A DNA stretch of 64,000 bases, taken from the NCBI RefSeq assembly GCF_001499995.1, contig NZ_LQIU01000001.1, positions 248,001-312,000 on the forward strand, read 5' to 3'. The notes under the pieces are model-generated. The model had not been told where the DNA came from. It saw nothing but the letters and a program-made list of their open reading frames with translations, and did no database searches. This stretch comes from Mycobacterium sp. IS-1496 (GTDB lineage Bacteria > Actinomycetota > Actinomycetes > Mycobacteriales > Mycobacteriaceae). A program made the translations under genes and the position numbers. This document shows positions 8,672 through 18,092 of the stretch, piece after piece. Numbering within the stretch: the first letter of the stretch is position 1; each line of letters starts with the position of its first letter.

Positions 8672-9115
8672 TTATCCGCTCCCGGTCCGGTACTGCGGAG
8701 CCCCCCGCTCGCGGAACCGGCGCCCGGTCATCTTCTGCGCCTCGATCCGGATGAAGTGGTCCCGCCGGCCGTCCACCCACGGCTCGACGAAAGTGCCTGA
8801 CACTTCGGTCAACTCGTCGATATCGGTGATCGGGTGCGCCGTTCCGACGATCGTCACGCTCCACCCCGTGTGCAGATCGGCGTCCAGTTCGTCGGCCTCG
8901 AACGCCACGGTGGCGTTCTGGTTCGCCGCGGCGAGTTTCGCCCCACCGGCCACCCTGATGACGACATCGTCGCGCTTCATCCGGAAGTTGACCGGATGGA
9001 CCGCGGGCAGGCCGTCCTCGGTGAACACCAGACGGCCCACTCGCACACCGGCCAGGAGATCGAGGCACTGCCTGCGGTTGAGGACATCGAGTTGCTGTCC
9101 CTTGGTCATGGTCAT
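8672..9115 (-). CDS. Pyridoxamine 5'-phosphate oxidase-fold protein
   Basis: A 147-residue PPOX-type split-barrel protein: LNRRQCLDLLAGVRVGRLVF, VHPVNFRMKRDDVVIRVAGG, NATVAFEADELDADLHTGWS and VTIVGTAHPI follow the pattern of small mycobacterial PPOX proteins such as those in dormancy regulons. It probably binds flavin or F420, not pyridoxamine phosphate. ATG 9115 was chosen because AGGAAG lies seven bases upstream; longer in-frame starts have no ribosome site. It is divergent from the universal stress protein gene across a 168-base gap with a DosR-like box. Confidence 0.82.
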   Translation of the reverse strand: MTMTKGQQLDVLNRRQCLDLLAGVRVGRLVFTEDGLPAVHPVNFRMKRDDVVIRVAGGAKLAAANQNATVAFEADELDADLHTGWSVTIVGTAHPITDIDELTEVSGTFVEPWVDGRRDHFIRIEAQKMTGRRFRERGAPQYRTGSG

Positions 9116-9196
9116 CAATCTTCCTGTGCGAGTCGCGCGGTAGCGACAGGCGGGCTTCGCCGCAGTCATCAGTGTCCGCCATGCGGCCTACGCGGG

Positions 9197-9216
9197 GAAG
9201 GGACCAAAGGCCCTAC
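9197..9216. promoter_or_regulatory. Candidate DosR (dormancy regulator) box
   Basis: The core GGGACCAAAGGCCC (9200-9213) resembles the palindromic DosR consensus TTSGGGACTWWAGTCCCSAA, with both GGGAC and CCC half-site cores kept and weaker flanks. It lies between two divergent genes of types common in dormancy regulons, 67 bases from the USP start and 81 from the PPOX-like start. A 9-bp direct repeat, CCTACGCGG (9187-9195 and 9212-9220), brackets it. Confidence 0.5.
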
Positions 9217-9283
9217 GCGGCGCGGCCGCAGCGCGCGCACACTGACCACGGTCGAGGCGACGAAGCCCGGAAAGGAATCTGCC

Positions 9284-10165
9284 ATGTCCACTGCGGTTCA
9301 TCCCGAGATCGTCGTCGGGGTCGACGGGTCTGCCGGTTCCCACGCCGCCGTGCGCTGGGCCGCTCGCGAGGCGGCGATGCGCCGGGTCCCGCTCCGCCTC
9401 GTGTACGTGCTGGCCACCGATGTCAGCGCGGCATGGGCGATGGCCGTCCCGGCTGCGCCGTTGCCGGCCGAGTACTTCGAGAGCCGCGAACAAGACGGCC
9501 GCGCCGTTCTCGCCGACGCCGAAACAGTCGCGAAGGACGCCGGCGCAGTCGATGTCAGCACGCAGCTCATCCACGCCGCGTCGGTGCCCGGACTCGTCGA
9601 TGCCGCCAAAGAAGCCGACATGGTGGTGGTGGGCACTCGTGGGAACGGTGCGATCAAGCGTCTGCTCCTCGGTTCGGTGAGCACCGGAGTGCTGCATCAC
9701 GCACGCTGCCCCGTGGCGGTCATCAGCGCCGACATGGAGGAGCCGGCCGAGACCGCCCCCGTCGTCGTCGGCGTAGACGGTTCGCGGGCTTCCCAACGCG
9801 CCGTCGAGATCGCGTTCGAAGCGGCGTCCCTGCGAGGCGTCGACCTCATAGCGCTGCACAGCTGGAGTGACCGCAACGAGTCGCTGCACCCGTACGTCGA
9901 CTGGTCGGCCGTGCGGGCCCCGGCCGAGGAGACGCTCGCCGTCAGCCTGGCCGGTTGGTGTGAGCGCTACCCCGACGTGACGGTGCACCGCACGTCGGTG
10001 TTCGACCGGCCCGTCGAGCATCTGCTCGAGCTCTCGGAGTCCGCGCAGCTCCTTGTCGTGGGTAGCCACGGCCGCGGTGGGTTCGCGGGCATGCTGCTGG
10101 GCTCGGTCAGCACCGCGGTGGTCCAAGCCGCGCGCACGCCGGTGATCGTCGCGCGCGGACGGTAA
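9284..10165 (+). CDS. Tandem-domain universal stress protein
   Basis: A 293-residue protein made of two UspA domains (about residues 8-147 and 158-292). Each starts with VVGVDGS and ends with the ATP-binding signature G-x2-G-x9-GSVS: GTRGNGAIKRLLLGSVS near residue 112 and GSHGRGGFAGMLLGSVS near 261. Both nucleotide sites look intact. Mycobacteria carry several such tandem USPs, many induced by hypoxia or nitric oxide through DosR. The frame is open far upstream, but ATG 9284 has a GGAAAGGAAT ribosome site and matches the family N-terminus. Its neighbour tRNA-Arg is convergent, two bases after the stop. Confidence 0.92.
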   Translation: MSTAVHPEIVVGVDGSAGSHAAVRWAAREAAMRRVPLRLVYVLATDVSAAWAMAVPAAPLPAEYFESREQDGRAVLADAETVAKDAGAVDVSTQLIHAASVPGLVDAAKEADMVVVGTRGNGAIKRLLLGSVSTGVLHHARCPVAVISADMEEPAETAPVVVGVDGSRASQRAVEIAFEAASLRGVDLIALHSWSDRNESLHPYVDWSAVRAPAEETLAVSLAGWCERYPDVTVHRTSVFDRPVEHLLELSESAQLLVVGSHGRGGFAGMLLGSVSTAVVQAARTPVIVARGR

Positions 10166-10166
10166 G

Positions 10167-10239
10167 CGCCCCCGGCAGGGATCGAACCTGCGACCAACCG
10201 CTTAGAAGGCGGCTGCTCTATCCGCTGAGCTACGGAGGC
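10167..10239 (-). tRNA. tRNA-Arg (anticodon TCT)
   Basis: A full 73-base cloverleaf on the minus strand. The acceptor stem GCCTCCG pairs with CGGGGGC, followed by discriminator G at 10167. The D arm is GCTC...GAGC, the anticodon stem is GCCGC/GCGGT around loop CTTCTAA, and the T arm is GCAGG-TTCGATC-CCTGC. Anticodon TCT reads AGA, a very rare codon in this GC-rich genome. CCA is not encoded. A TACACT hexamer about 11 bases upstream may be its -10. Confidence 0.95.
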
Positions 10240-10324
10240 AGCGTCGGTGAGTGTATATCCCCGTCACCGGGGGCACCCCGGCCTGACTGGCTGCAAAGGG
10301 CACCCCCCGTCCGGCGCCTCGGAC

Positions 10325-10355
10325 TAGCGTGGTGTCGACAGTCATCAGCGACACC
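10325..10355 (+). promoter_or_regulatory. Promoter -10 and inverted-repeat operator before tgs
   Basis: A TANNNT -10 hexamer (TAGCGT, 10325-10330) is followed at once by a perfect 7-bp inverted repeat, GGTGTCG (10331-10337) and CGACACC (10349-10355), separated by 11 bases. The octamer GTCGACAG also occurs twice, at 10334-10341 and 10356-10363. The repeat overlaps the expected transcription start, as a repressor operator would. Confidence 0.35.
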
Positions 10356-10375
10356 GTCGACAGGAGGGCACCGGG

Positions 10376-11857
10376 GTGGCAACGAGCGACGTGCCGGAAT
10401 TGGATGCCGCGGGGTTGCCGGAGGAGCTCAGCCCGTTCGACCAGATCCTGCACCGCGGCGAGGCCAACCCCCGCACGCGCTCGGGCATTCTGACGATCGA
10501 GATCCTCGACACCACGCCGGACTGGGACCGGTTCCGCACCCGTTTCGAACACGCCTCCCGCAAGGTGCTGCGCCTGCGCCAGAAAGTCGTGACGCCGACC
10601 CTCCCGACGGCCGCGCCGCGGTGGGTCGTCGACCCCGACTTCAACCTCGACTTCCACGTCCGCCGGGTCCGCATCCCCGAGCCCGGCAACATCCGTCAGC
10701 TGATCGACCTCGCCGAGATCGCGCTGCAGTCGCCGTTGGACATCTCCCGCCCGCTGTGGACCGCCACGCTGGTCGAAGGGCTCGAGGGCGGTCAGGCCGC
10801 GACCATGCTGCACTTCAGCCACGCGGTGACCGACGGGGTCGGCGGGGTCGAGATGTTCGCCAGCGTGTACGACCTGGAACGCGACCCGCCACCCAGTGAG
10901 GCACCGCCACTGCCGATCCCGCAGGACCTCTCGCCGAACGACCTCATGCGCCACGGGCTCAACCGGTTGCCGTTCTCCATCCTCGGGGGTGTCCGCGGTG
11001 CGCTGGGTGGGGCGGCCGGCGTGGTGGGCAGGGTGGTGCGCGACCCGGTCTCGTCGGTCGGCGGGGTGGTCGACTACGCCCGGTCCAGCGTGCGCGTGGT
11101 GGGCTCGGTCGCCGAACCCTCGCCGCTGCTGCGCCGCCGCAGCCTCTCCACACGCAGCGAGGCGATCGACATGTCACTCGGTGACCTGCACAAGGCGGCC
11201 AAGGCCGCGGGCGGCTCCATCAACGACGCCTACCTCGCGGGTGTGTGCGGGGCGCTGCGCCTTTACCACGACGCGTTCGGCCTGCCCATTCCCACGTTGC
11301 CGATGGCCGTACCCGTCAGCCTGCGGTCGGACGCCGATCCCGCGGGCGGTAACCGCTTCGTCGGGGTCAACCTGGCCGCCCCCATCGGTGTGGTGGATCC
11401 GCGCGAGCGGATCGGCAAGGTGCGGGCGCAGATGACGCGTAAACGCGAGGAGCGCGCGCTGGACATGGTCGGGGCCATCGCACCCGTCGCGAGCCTGCTG
11501 CCCGACACGGTGCTCGAGGCGATGGCCGGCTCCGTGGTCAACTCCGACGTCCAGGCCAGCAACGTGCCGGTCTACGCGGGTGACACCTTCATCGCGGGCG
11601 CAAAGATTCTGCGCCAGTACGGAATCGGACCGCTACCCGGTGTCGCGATGATGGTCGTGTTGGTATCGCGTTCGGGCTTCTGCACGGTCACGGCCCGTTA
11701 CGACCGCGCGTCGATCACCGATCCGGAACTGTTCGCCGAATGCCTGCTCGCCGGTTTCGACGAGGTGCTCGCCATCGGTGGTCCTGGCCGTGCCGGCCCC
11801 GCGTCGTTCACCCTGCCTTCTGAATCACCGTCGTCGAAGGGGAGTGCGCCACAATGA
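10376..11857 (+). CDS. Wax ester synthase/diacylglycerol acyltransferase (Rv2484c type)
   Basis: A 493-residue WS/DGAT-family acyltransferase, expected to use acyl-CoA to acylate diacylglycerol or fatty alcohol. It has the N-terminal condensation-like half and the C-terminal DUF1298 half (GSINDAYLAGVCGALRLYH, PVSLRSDADPAGGNRFVGVN, SNVPVYAGDTFIAGAKI). The active-site motif, normally HHxxxDG, reads SHAVTDG near residue 143: the catalytic second His and the DG are kept, but the first His is Ser. GTG 10376 has AGGAGGG nine bases upstream. The stop overlaps the plsC start (ATGA), so it leads a glycerolipid operon, as Rv2484c does in M. tuberculosis. Confidence 0.9.
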   Translation: MATSDVPELDAAGLPEELSPFDQILHRGEANPRTRSGILTIEILDTTPDWDRFRTRFEHASRKVLRLRQKVVTPTLPTAAPRWVVDPDFNLDFHVRRVRIPEPGNIRQLIDLAEIALQSPLDISRPLWTATLVEGLEGGQAATMLHFSHAVTDGVGGVEMFASVYDLERDPPPSEAPPLPIPQDLSPNDLMRHGLNRLPFSILGGVRGALGGAAGVVGRVVRDPVSSVGGVVDYARSSVRVVGSVAEPSPLLRRRSLSTRSEAIDMSLGDLHKAAKAAGGSINDAYLAGVCGALRLYHDAFGLPIPTLPMAVPVSLRSDADPAGGNRFVGVNLAAPIGVVDPRERIGKVRAQMTRKREERALDMVGAIAPVASLLPDTVLEAMAGSVVNSDVQASNVPVYAGDTFIAGAKILRQYGIGPLPGVAMMVVLVSRSGFCTVTARYDRASITDPELFAECLLAGFDEVLAIGGPGRAGPASFTLPSESPSSKGSAPQ

Positions 11858-13563
11858 GTCCGGGCGATGGTGAGCAGTTGGCGCGGCGTGCCCTACGCCT
11901 GCCGGGGTCGGTCGCGGAGATCCTGGCCGCACCGCAGGGTCCGCAGGTCGGCGCGTTCTTCGACCTCGACGGCACACTGGTGGCGGGGTTCACCGGCGTC
12001 ATCATGACTCGGGACCGCTTGCGCCGCAGGCAGATGAGCGTTGGCGAGTTCATCGGCATGGTGCAGGCCGGGCTCAATCACCAGCTCGGCCGGTCCGAGT
12101 TCGAAGACCTCATCGGCAAGGGTGCGCGCATGCTGCGCGGCAGTTCGCTCAGCGACATCGACGAACTCTCCGAACGCCTCTTCCTGCAGCACGTCCGCGA
12201 CCGCATCTACCCCGAGATGCGCGCCCTGGTACGCGCGCACATGGCGAGGGGCCACACCGTGGTGCTCAGTTCGTCGGCGCTGACGGTCCAGGTCGAGCCG
12301 GTCGCCCGGTACCTCGGCATCGACAACGTGCTGAGCAACAAGTTCATGACCGACGAGGACGGGTGCATCACCGGTGAGGTGGTCCGGCCCATCCTGTGGG
12401 GACCCGGGAAAGCCCATGCGGTGCAGGCGTTTGCGACCCGCAACGGCGTGGACCTGTCGAAGAGTTACTTCTACGCCGACGGGGACGAGGACGTGGCGCT
12501 GATGTACCTAGTCGGCAACCCGCGCCCGACCAACCCTGCGGGCAAACTCGCCGCCGTCGCGGCGAAGCGCGGATGGCCGGTGCTGCGGTTCACCAGCCGC
12601 AGCGGCAGCAATCCGCTGTCCCAGCTCCGAACCGTCGCCGCCATCGGCTCGGTGGTCCCGGTCGCCGCCAGTGCCATCGGGGTGGGTCTGCTCAGCCGCA
12701 ACCGGCGCACCGGGGTCAACTTCTTCACCTCGACGTGGAGCCGGCTGCTACTCACCACCGCCGGCATCAACCTCGACGTGCTCGGGCGGGAGAACCTCAC
12801 CGCGCAGCGGCCCGCGGTGTTCCTCTTCAACCACCGCAACCAGGCGGATCCGCTGATCGCCGGCCGTTTGGTGGAAAGCAATTTCACCACGGTGGGCAAG
12901 AAGGAACTCGAGAACGATCCGCTGATCGGCACCATCGGGAAGGTGATGGACGCCGCGTTCATCGACCGCGACGACCCCAAGGCCGCGGTCGAAGGTCTCC
13001 GGAAGGTCGAAGAGCTTGCCCGCAAAGGTATTTCGATACTCATCGCACCCGAGGGCACCCGCCTGGACACCACCGAGGTGGGGGAGTTCAAGAAGGGCCC
13101 CTTCCGCATCGCGATGTCGGCCGGAATTCCGATCGTGCCCATCGTCATCCGCAACGCGGAGGTGGTCGCCGCGCGCGATTCGAGCACCTTCAATCCGGGC
13201 ACCGTCGACATCGCGGTCTACCCGCCCATCCCGACCGACGACTGGACGGTGGAGGATCTGCCCAACCGCATAGCGGAGGTCCGGCAGATCTACCTCGACA
13301 CCCTCAAGGCGTGGCCGCACGGCAAGCTGCCGGTGCCCGCGCTGTACAAGCGGTCGCCGGGCGAGACGGTGGAGCCGAGGAAGGTCGCTGGGACTGCCAC
13401 GAAGGCTGCCACGGAGAAGCAGGCGGACGCGCCGGCCGAGAAGCCCGCCAAGAAGGCCGAGAAGAAGCCGGCGAAGAAGGCGACCGCCAAGAAGGCGACC
13501 GCCAAGAAGGCGACCGCCAAGAAGGCGCCCGCCAAGAACACCGCGGCGAAAGGCCGACAGTGA
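11854..13563 (+). CDS. plsC: PlsC: HAD phosphatase-like + 1-acylglycerol-3-phosphate acyltransferase
   Basis: A 569-residue two-domain enzyme. Residues about 30-245 form a HAD-IB phosphatase-like domain (FFDLDGTLV motif [17 protein letters not shown] motif [17 protein letters not shown] motif III/IV). Residues about 290-490 form the PlsC acyltransferase domain, with NHRNQADP carrying the HX4D catalytic pair near residue 326 and [20 protein letters not shown] as the glycerolipid-binding motif. The last 60 residues are a Lys/Ala-rich tail with tandem KKATA repeats like those of histone H1 or mycobacterial HupB. It makes phosphatidic acid downstream of PlsB2. Both ends overlap neighbours by four bases. 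Confidence 0.92.
   Translation: MSPGDGEQLARRALRLPGSVAEILAAPQGPQVGAFFDLDGTLVAGFTGVIMTRDRLRRRQMSVGEFIGMVQAGLNHQLGRSEFEDLIGKGARMLRGSSLSDIDELSERLFLQHVRDRIYPEMRALVRAHMARGHTVVLSSSALTVQVEPVARYLGIDNVLSNKFMTDEDGCITGEVVRPILWGPGKAHAVQAFATRNGVDLSKSYFYADGDEDVALMYLVGNPRPTNPAGKLAAVAAKRGWPVLRFTSRSGSNPLSQLRTVAAIGSVVPVAASAIGVGLLSRNRRTGVNFFTSTWSRLLLTTAGINLDVLGRENLTAQRPAVFLFNHRNQADPLIAGRLVESNFTTVGKKELENDPLIGTIGKVMDAAFIDRDDPKAAVEGLRKVEELARKGISILIAPEGTRLDTTEVGEFKKGPFRIAMSAGIPIVPIVIRNAEVVAARDSSTFNPGTVDIAVYPPIPTDDWTVEDLPNRIAEVRQIYLDTLKAWPHGKLPVPALYKRSPGETVEPRKVAGTATKAATEKQADAPAEKPAKKAEKKPAKKATAKKATAKKATAKKAPAKNTAAKGRQ
13480..13539 (+). repeat. 15-bp tandem repeat encoding Lys-Ala tail of PlsC
   Basis: Three identical copies of GCGACCGCCAAGAAG (13480-13494, 13495-13509, 13510-13524) and a fourth altered copy (13525-13539) lie near the 3' end of plsC. 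The unit encodes A-T-A-K-K, so slippage would change tail length in steps of five residues without breaking the frame. Confidence 0.9.
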
Positions 13564-15905
13564 CGCTGTCCGACGACTACTACGCCAGCTTCAGCACCAC
13601 CGACGATGCGCTGGTGCTGGCGGCGGCGTCGTCACCGGCCGAGGTCGAACTGCTCGACGAGTGGCTGGCCGGCCAGCGCCGCGACAATCCCGACGTCAAC
13701 GTCGAGGTCCTGCAATTGCCCGTCGACGGGGAGCCGTCGCCCAGTGTGCTCGCCCAACTGGTCGAGGAACTCGAGGCGGACGAGGACCGCACCGTGGTGC
13801 CGGTGCGGGTGTTCTGGGTGCCCGCGGGCCTGCCCACGCGGTCGAAGGTGGTGGCGCTCATCTCGGGTCGCGACACCTACCGCCCGCCCGAGGTGCTGCA
13901 GCGTCGCATCCTCAAACGGGACCGGACCCGTGCCCGCGTCATCGCCGGTGAACCGGCCAAGGTCTCCGAACTGCGCCAGCAGTGGCACGACCACACGGTG
14001 GCCGAGAACCCGCGCGAGTTCGCGCATTTCGTCATCCGCCGCGCGGTGTTGGCCATCGAGCGTGTCGAGTACCGGCTGCTGGGCCCGGAGTACAAGTCGC
14101 CGCGCCTGGTGAAGCCTGAGATCTTGGCGTCCACCAGGTTCCGCGCCGGTCTGGAGGAGATCCCCGGCGCGACGGTCGACGAGGCAGGCAAGATGCTCGA
14201 CGAGCTCGCCACCGGGTGGAGCCGGGTGTCGGTGGACCTCATCCCGAACCTCAGTCGGTTGATCACGAAGCGGGGGTTCGATCCCAACTTCGACTACGAC
14301 CGGTCTGAGATCGCCCGCCTGCGACGCGATCTGGAGAACCATCCGGCAGTACTGCTGTTCTCGCACCGGTCCTACCTCGACGGCGCGGTGGTGCCCGCGG
14401 CGATGCAGGAGAACCGGCTGCCCCCGGTGCACATGTTCGCCGGCGTCAACCTGTCCTTCGGTTTCATGGGGCCGCTGCTGCGGCGCTCAGGCGTCATCTT
14501 CATCCGCCGCAACGTCGCCGGCGACCCGCTCTACAAGTACGTGCTCAAGGAGTACGTCGGTTACGTCGTGGAGAAGCGGTTCAATCTCAGCTGGTCCATC
14601 GAGGGCACCCGGTCGCGCACCGGGAAGATGTTGCCGCCCAAGCTGGGTCTGCTGGCCTACGTCGCCGACGCCTACCTCGCCGGCCGCAGTGACGACATCC
14701 TGCTGCAACCGGTGTCGATCAGTTTCGATCAGCTGCACGAGATCTCGGAGTACGCCGACTACGCCCGCGGCGGCGAGAAGACCCCCGAGGGGTTGAGCTG
14801 GCTGTACAACTACATCAAGGCGCAGGGGGAGCGAAGCTACGGCAAGATCTATGTCCGCTTCCCCGAGGCGGTGTCGATGCGCCAGTACCTCGGCGAGCCC
14901 GGCGGTCCGATCGCGACCGACGAGTCCGCCAGGCGGTTGGCGATGCAGAAGATGGCCTTCGAGGTGGCCTGGCGCATCCTGCAGGTGACGCCGATCAACG
15001 CGACCGCGTTGGTGTCGGGGCTCTTGCTGACCACCCGTGGTGTCGCGCTGACCCTCGACCAGCTGCACCACACCCTGCAGGACGGGCTCGACTACCTGAT
15101 GCGCAACGACATGCCGCTGACCAACAGTGCGCTGCGCCTGCGCACCCCCGAGGGGGTGCTGTCCGCGGTCGACGCGCTGTCCAACGGTCACCCCGTCACG
15201 AAGGTCGACAGCGGACGGGAACCGGTCTGGTACATCGCCGCCGAGGACGAACACGAAGCCGCGTTCTACCGCAACACCCTCATCCACGCCTTCCTGGAGA
15301 CGTCGATCGTGGAGCTGGCGCTGGCGTATGCCGCGCGCGCCGACGGCGACCCGACCGAGGCGTTCTGGTCGCAGGCGGCGCGGCTGCGGGATCTGCTGAA
15401 GTTCGACTTCTACTTCGCCGACTCGGCGGCTTTCCGCGAGCACGTCGCCGGGGAGATGTCATGGCGGGCGGACTGGGAGTCGCAGGTCGCGGCCGGCGGT
15501 GAGCAGATCGACGCGCTGCTGCGCGAGAAGCGGCCGCTGATGGCCGGGGCGATGCTGCGGCCGTTCTTCGAGGCCTACGAGATCCTGGCGAGCGCGCTGC
15601 GTGACGCCCCCGCCGACATCGACGAGAAAGAACTGACCAAGCGGGCGATGGGGTTGGGCCGCCAGTACGTCGCCCAGGACCGGGTGCGCAGCAACGAATC
15701 CGTGTCGGCGCTGCTGTTCAGCACCGCCCGCCAGGTCGCCGCCGATCAGCAGCTGCTCGAGCCCGGCGCCGACCTCGAGGCACGGCGCAGGGCGTTCTGC
15801 GACGAGCTGTGCGCGATCCTGGCCGACATGGACAAGGTCGACCGGTATGCGCGCGACCAGTTCAAGGCCAGGGAAGCCGAACGCCGCCGGGCGAAGACGG
15901 GGTGA
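13560..15905 (+). CDS. plsB2: Glycerol-3-phosphate 1-O-acyltransferase PlsB2
   Basis: A 781-residue membrane-associated acyltransferase that performs the first acylation of glycerol-3-phosphate. The catalytic HX4D block is [13 protein letters not shown] with His269. Later motifs include [40 protein letters not shown] and [12 protein letters not shown], matching GPAT motifs II-IV. The open frame extends upstream, but the GTG at 13560 overlapping the plsC stop (GTGA) gives the expected PlsB length. The genes for GPAT, LPAAT/phosphatase and DGAT thus form one coupled operon able to drive the Kennedy pathway to triacylglycerol. Confidence 0.93.
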   Translation: MTLSDDYYASFSTTDDALVLAAASSPAEVELLDEWLAGQRRDNPDVNVEVLQLPVDGEPSPSVLAQLVEELEADEDRTVVPVRVFWVPAGLPTRSKVVALISGRDTYRPPEVLQRRILKRDRTRARVIAGEPAKVSELRQQWHDHTVAENPREFAHFVIRRAVLAIERVEYRLLGPEYKSPRLVKPEILASTRFRAGLEEIPGATVDEAGKMLDELATGWSRVSVDLIPNLSRLITKRGFDPNFDYDRSEIARLRRDLENHPAVLLFSHRSYLDGAVVPAAMQENRLPPVHMFAGVNLSFGFMGPLLRRSGVIFIRRNVAGDPLYKYVLKEYVGYVVEKRFNLSWSIEGTRSRTGKMLPPKLGLLAYVADAYLAGRSDDILLQPVSISFDQLHEISEYADYARGGEKTPEGLSWLYNYIKAQGERSYGKIYVRFPEAVSMRQYLGEPGGPIATDESARRLAMQKMAFEVAWRILQVTPINATALVSGLLLTTRGVALTLDQLHHTLQDGLDYLMRNDMPLTNSALRLRTPEGVLSAVDALSNGHPVTKVDSGREPVWYIAAEDEHEAAFYRNTLIHAFLETSIVELALAYAARADGDPTEAFWSQAARLRDLLKFDFYFADSAAFREHVAGEMSWRADWESQVAAGGEQIDALLREKRPLMAGAMLRPFFEAYEILASALRDAPADIDEKELTKRAMGLGRQYVAQDRVRSNESVSALLFSTARQVAADQQLLEPGADLEARRRAFCDELCAILADMDKVDRYARDQFKAREAERRRAKTG

Positions 15906-15948
15906 ACCGCCCACCAGGGTGACGCCGAACACGCCATACCCTGGGAAC

Positions 15949-17946
15949 ATGAGCACGGTTGCGGTGAAGACGCGCACGAGCGCGGTGTGGCCGGTGCTGG
16001 TGGGAGTGGCGGCGCTGGCCGGCGTCACCGCCGCAGGCATCGGCGCCCTGTCGCTCGCGGACGCGCTGACCGCGACCGGTCTGCCCGATCCGGGCCCGGT
16101 CACCACCTACGGGCTGCCGTTCATGCGCGCCGCGGGCGAGATCGCCGCGGTGACCGCCGTCGGCGCCTTCCTGTTCGCCGCGTTCCTGGTTCCGCCCCAG
16201 GCCAACGGTGTGCTCGACGTGGCGGGCTACCGGGCGCTGCGGTTGGGTACGGCGGCCTCGGCGGTGTGGACGGTGTGCGCGGTGCTGCTCGTGCCGCTGA
16301 CCGTGTCGGACGTGTCCGGCCAGCCCCTGCGCGATCACCTCAACCCGGTCGAGATCTGGTCGGTGGCGGGCCTGGTCGATGTGGCGGGCGCGTGGCGGTG
16401 GACGGCTCTTCTGGCCGCGGTCGTCACGCTGGCCGGCCTGCCGGTGCTCCGGTGGGCGTGGACTCCGCCGCTGTTCGCCGGATCGCTGCTCACGCTGATG
16501 CCGCTTGGCCTGACCGGGCATTCCTCATCGGGTGGCCAACACGACCTGGCCACCAACAGCCTGCTGATCCACCTCGTCGCCGGGGCGCTGTGGGCCGGCG
16601 GCCTGCTCGTGCTGCTGGTGCACGCTCTGCGCGGCGGGGCGCACGGCGACGTGGCCGCCCGCCGGTTCTCCGCGGTCGCGCTGTGGTGTTTCGTCGCGAT
16701 GGCGCTCAGCGGCGTCGTCAACGCGCTGGTGCGGATCTCGCCCGCGGACCTGCTCCGCACCGAGTACGGCGTGCTGGTGCTCGCGAAGGCGGTGGCGCTG
16801 GTGACGCTGGGGGTGCTCGGCTACCTGCAGCGTCGCAAGGGGGTGGCCGGTCTGCAGGCCGACCCCGGGGCGCGGGGTCCGCTGCTGCGGTTGGCGCTGG
16901 TCGAGGCGGTGCTGTTCGGCGTGACGTTCGGGATCGCGGTCGGCCTGGGCCGCACGCCGCCGCCTCCGCCGGGGCGCGACCCCACTCCGGTGGAGGTCGA
17001 GATCGGCTACGACCTCGCGGGCCCGCCGACCGTCACCCGCATTCTGTTCGACTGGCGGTTCGACCTCATCCTGGGCAGCGCGGCGATCATCCTGGCGGCG
17101 GTCTACCTCGCCGGCTGGTGGCGATTGCGGCGGCGTGGGGACGCCTGGCCCGCCGGGCGCACGGTGGCATGGCTGCTCGGTTGCGCGACGCTGCTGATCA
17201 CCACGTCGTCGGGGCTCGGCCGCTACATGCCTGCGATGTTCAGCGTCCACATGGTCGCGCACATGCTGTTGTCGATGCTGGTGCCGATCCTGCTGGTGCT
17301 GGGTGCGCCGGTCACGATGGCTCTGCGCGCGCTGCCCGCCGCGGGCAGGGGCAAGCCGCCCGGCCCGCGGGAATGGCTGCTGGCCGCCCTGCACTCCCGG
17401 GTGTCACGCGTGCTCACCCACCCGATCGTCGCGCTCGCACTGTTCGTCGCGGGGTTCTACGGGCTGTACTTCGGCGGTCTCTTCGAGGCGGCCGTCGACG
17501 ACCACGCCGCCCACGTCGTGATGAACATCCACTTCCTGCTCAGCGGCTACCTCTTCTACTGGGTCGTGATCGGCGTCGACCCCACCCCCCGGCGCATCCC
17601 GCAACTCGCCAAGCTCGCGATCGTGTTCGCCTCGCTACCGCTGCACGCGTTCTTCGGCGTGGTGCTGATGGGCATGAACTCGGTGCTCGCCGAGGGGTTC
17701 TACCGGTCGCTGCAGCTCGGCTGGCACGACGATCTGCTGGCCGACCAGAAGCTCGGCGGCAGTATCGCCTGGGCGGCGGGCGAGATCCCGCTGGTGCTGG
17801 TGCTGCTCGCGCTGCTCATCCAGTGGCGGCGCAGTGATCAGCGCGACGCCAAACGGCTCGACCGGGCGGCCGAACGAGACCACGACGCGGACCTGGCCGC
17901 CTACAACGCGATGCTGGCCGAACTGGCCCGTCGCGAAGGCCGCTGA
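15949..17946 (+). CDS. CopD/CtaG-domain membrane protein (Rv0102 type)
   Basis: A 665-residue polytopic membrane protein with roughly 14-16 hydrophobic segments. The N-terminal half (to about residue 310) resembles copper-resistance CopD (DLATNSLLIHLVAGALWAGG with conserved His). The C-terminal half is a cytochrome c oxidase caa3-assembly/CtaG domain (FSVHMVAHMLLSMLVPILLV, HVVMNIHFLLSGYLFYWVVI, PLHAFFGVVLMGMNS) with several His and Met in membrane segments that could bind copper. Rv0102 of M. tuberculosis has the same two-domain design. A role in copper delivery to terminal oxidase or copper homeostasis is inferred. ATG 15949 starts 44 bases after plsB2. Confidence 0.85.
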   Translation: MSTVAVKTRTSAVWPVLVGVAALAGVTAAGIGALSLADALTATGLPDPGPVTTYGLPFMRAAGEIAAVTAVGAFLFAAFLVPPQANGVLDVAGYRALRLGTAASAVWTVCAVLLVPLTVSDVSGQPLRDHLNPVEIWSVAGLVDVAGAWRWTALLAAVVTLAGLPVLRWAWTPPLFAGSLLTLMPLGLTGHSSSGGQHDLATNSLLIHLVAGALWAGGLLVLLVHALRGGAHGDVAARRFSAVALWCFVAMALSGVVNALVRISPADLLRTEYGVLVLAKAVALVTLGVLGYLQRRKGVAGLQADPGARGPLLRLALVEAVLFGVTFGIAVGLGRTPPPPPGRDPTPVEVEIGYDLAGPPTVTRILFDWRFDLILGSAAIILAAVYLAGWWRLRRRGDAWPAGRTVAWLLGCATLLITTSSGLGRYMPAMFSVHMVAHMLLSMLVPILLVLGAPVTMALRALPAAGRGKPPGPREWLLAALHSRVSRVLTHPIVALALFVAGFYGLYFGGLFEAAVDDHAAHVVMNIHFLLSGYLFYWVVIGVDPTPRRIPQLAKLAIVFASLPLHAFFGVVLMGMNSVLAEGFYRSLQLGWHDDLLADQKLGGSIAWAAGEIPLVLVLLALLIQWRRSDQRDAKRLDRAAERDHDADLAAYNAMLAELARREGR

Positions 17947-18092
17947 CCGAGGTCTGTCCCCAGCGCCCGATTCATCCACAACGCGCCCGGCGCCCCGACC
18001 CGGGTCGTGCCCGCTGTCGGTGGCGTCCCGGTGAATGGCGGTACCGGCGAAACCACGCCGGCCAGTGGATCAGATACGAATCGAGGCACGTC

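Noticed and set aside
10167-10239. tRNA-Arg as an active prophage attachment site
   Set aside because: No integrase gene and no duplicate of the tRNA 3' end were seen by eye in the window; only the general island idea is kept as a finding.
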